Source: an uncultured Isosphaeraceae bacterium
GTDB lineage: Bacteria > Planctomycetota > Planctomycetia > Isosphaerales > Isosphaeraceae
Direction of reading: 5' to 3'
NCBI GenBank assembly: GCA_937907405.1
Contig: CALCIC010000064.1
Coordinates: 1-7,053 of the forward strand
Length of the DNA: 7,053 bases
This document shows, piece after piece, positions 6,056 through 7,053 of this stretch. Within the stretch, counting starts at the first letter, position 1; every line of letters starts with the position of its first letter. The notes beneath the pieces are model-generated. The model made no database searches. It was not told the DNA's origin and was given only the letters and a program-made list of their open reading frames with translations. Made by a program: the position numbers and the translations under genes.

Positions 6056-6652
6056 ATGCTTATGCAGACACTTGCGATCACGATCTTCCTGATCTGGGGG
6101 TCGATCACCGCGGCGGTGTTCGTTTATGTGGCCCTCAGCACCCGGTCGCCGGACGAATTGTCGCAGACGGCCTACAAGCGGACCAGGGTCCTCGTGCTCG
6201 GGGGCCTGACGTCGCTCGCCGTGGTCCTGCTGGCCCTCACGCTTCCGTACACTCCCTACCCCGACGGGGGGAGCGTGCCGGATCGGGTGATCTACGCTTC
6301 CGGCAAGCAGTTCGCGTTCAAGCTTTCGGACCAGCCGATCACGCGCGAGCAAGCGATGGACGACGAGGTCTTCTTGTCGATCAAGCCGATCCGCACCGGC
6401 GATCTGGTCGAGTTTCGGGTGTCGGGCGCCGACGTCACCCACGGCTTCAGCATTTACGACCTCGACGGCCGAGTTCAGGCGCAAACGCAGGCGATGCCGC
6501 AATACGTCAACCGCCTGCGACACCGATTCCCGAAAAGCGGCCTCTACCACGTGCTTTGCTTCGAGTTCTGCGGCATCGGCCACCCCACCATGAGGGCGCA
6601 GTTGCAGGTCGAGGACGATCCGGCCGTCGAGGACGCGGTCACGAGCAATTGA
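6056..6652 (+). CDS. Second cytochrome c oxidase subunit II-like CuA protein
   Basis: The 198-residue product is much shorter than, and clearly different from, the first subunit II. Two membrane helices (about 5-27 and 45-63) precede a compact CuA domain with H129 (VTHGFS), C168, C172, H176 and M179 in CFEFCGIGHPTM; E170 is the usual Glu. The aromatic position aligned with the electron-entry Trp is Phe (QFAF, F88). The ATG at 6056 has AGGAA at 6048-6052 very close; the ATG at 6062, two codons later, is better spaced and may be the real start. An in-frame ATG at 5993 lies inside sco and is unlikely. It is followed by a second subunit I gene, forming a distinct module. It could serve an alternative O2 reductase or a CuA-containing nitric oxide reductase of the sNOR type; this cannot be decided here. 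Confidence 0.9.
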   Translation: MLMQTLAITIFLIWGSITAAVFVYVALSTRSPDELSQTAYKRTRVLVLGGLTSLAVVLLALTLPYTPYPDGGSVPDRVIYASGKQFAFKLSDQPITREQAMDDEVFLSIKPIRTGDLVEFRVSGADVTHGFSIYDLDGRVQAQTQAMPQYVNRLRHRFPKSGLYHVLCFEFCGIGHPTMRAQLQVEDDPAVEDAVTSN

Positions 6653-6668
6653 GACCGACCGACCGACC
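6653..6668 (+). repeat. Four tandem GACC units leading into a GATCGATC palindrome
   Basis: Directly after the second subunit II stop, GACC is repeated four times and runs into ccgatcgatcgg (6667-6678), a perfect 12-base palindrome. This is seen directly. It is outside coding sequence; a function is not known. Confidence 0.8.
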
Positions 6669-6700
6669 GATCGATCGGGTGAGAGAACATTGACGGCCTT

Positions 6701-6731
6701 GAAGCCGCTCCATCGGTCGGACTGCGGCTTC
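6701..6731 (+). other. Stem-loop in the leader of the second subunit I gene
   Basis: GAAGCCGC (6701-6708) pairs perfectly with GCGGCTTC (6724-6731) around a 15-base loop. The loop holds ATCGGTCGG (6712-6720), the exact reverse complement of CCGACCGAT at 6663-6671 in the upstream repeat, so a pseudoknot or an alternative long hairpin could form. A small 5-bp hairpin (6732-6736 with 6743-6747) follows at once. There is no clear U-run, so a standard intrinsic terminator is doubtful; a leader structure tuning expression of the downstream gene is possible. Confidence 0.5.
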
Positions 6732-6775
6732 GTCCGGTTTCTCGGACAGGCTCTTCCAAGACGGAACCACCAATC

Positions 6776-6780
6776 AGGAG
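6776..6780 (+). promoter_or_regulatory. Ribosome binding site for the second subunit I
   Basis: AGGAG stands 7 bases before the ATG at 6788 and supports that start. Confidence 0.7.
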
Positions 6781-6787
6781 ACGCAAG

Positions 6788-7053
6788 ATGAGTACAGCGC
6801 CCAACGACGAAGCGCCTTCCATGATCGAGATGTCCGCCGCTGAAGCTCGCTCCGCCAATCGACTGACCCTTTTATGGGTTCTTTCGATGTTGGCGCTGTT
6901 TCCTACGTTCATCCTACTCGGCATGACGATGCGAGCCGCGCAAAGCAATCTGCTGGCGATGCTGCCCGCCGAGCGGTTTTACGGCATTCTCACCATGCAC
7001 GGTCTGGGGATGGTCGGATTGTGGTTCGTGGCGGCCATGGCCGGGGCCGGCTG
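6788..7053 (+). CDS. Second heme-copper oxidase subunit I-like protein, 3' partial
   Basis: The frame stays open from the ATG at 6788 to the right edge (88 complete codons). The N-terminus is hydrophilic to about residue 24, followed by a membrane helix (about 27-48), a polar loop with PAERFYG, and a second helix starting LTMHGLGMVGLWF. H71 in TMHG matches the low-spin heme ligand at the start of helix II in heme-copper oxidases; the YG-x-LT-x-HG pattern looks more like B-family or NO-reductase-type subunits than the first subunit I (AMHGTIMIF). The preceding gene is a CuA subunit, which supports the call. CuB ligands, the active-site Tyr and the channel residues are beyond the window, so the substrate (O2 or NO) and the family cannot be fixed. 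The 135-base leader suggests some independent control. Confidence 0.85.
   Translation, partial: MSTAPNDEAPSMIEMSAAEARSANRLTLLWVLSMLALFPTFILLGMTMRAAQSNLLAMLPAERFYGILTMHGLGMVGLWFVAAMAGAG

Noticed and set aside
6690..6695. TTGACG as a -35 promoter box for the second subunit I
   Set aside because: No AT-rich -10 element is seen at the right distance; the stretch is GC-rich and structured.
6724..6750. Intrinsic terminator between the second subunit II and subunit I
   Set aside because: The hairpins are not followed by a U-run, and the CuA subunit and subunit I are expected to be expressed together.

Overview
This GC-rich window holds one dense block of ten genes, all on the + strand, devoted to aerobic (heme-copper) terminal respiration. 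No tRNA, rRNA, mobile element or CRISPR array was seen. The gene content and style suggest a member of the Planctomycetota or a neighbouring lineage (Verrucomicrobiota/Acidobacteriota-like). The clues are a cupredoxin fused to a carboxypeptidase-regulatory-like domain beside the oxidase genes, an SGGGSP-containing subunit I, a subunit II with CAQLCGNGH, and small 'CSVCMG' and 'MSLKAFH' membrane proteins within the cluster. This is pattern recognition from memory; no database was consulted.

Layout: (1) 2-676, the 3' part of a periplasmic cupredoxin-like protein with a C-terminal Ig-like domain, open at the left edge. (2) 724-5290, a complete oxidase module in the order subunit I, subunit III, subunit IV, two small membrane proteins, subunit II. 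(3) 5287-6018, a SCO/SenC copper chaperone overlapping the end of subunit II by 4 bases. (4) 6056-6652, a second, quite different CuA subunit II. (5) 6653-6787, a 135-base gap with tandem GACC units and inverted repeats. (6) 6788-7053, the first 88 codons of a second heme-copper subunit I, cut by the right edge. Gaps inside the first module are short (1-base overlap to 36 bases), which points to one operon.

How it works together (family knowledge plus inference): electrons from a soluble carrier, perhaps a cytochrome c or the neighbouring cupredoxin, enter CuA in subunit II, pass to the low-spin heme and then to the heme/CuB centre of subunit I, where O2 is reduced. Subunits III and IV support stability and proton uptake. 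SCO delivers copper to CuA and may serve both subunit II proteins. The first oxidase has all metal ligands, the active-site Tyr and a full D-channel, but lacks the K-channel lysine in subunit I and the usual subunit II glutamate at its entrance. The second module (SCO, CuA subunit, subunit I) has the gene order reported for SenC-associated nitric oxide reductases, but the window ends before the residues that would separate an O2 reductase from an NO reductase.
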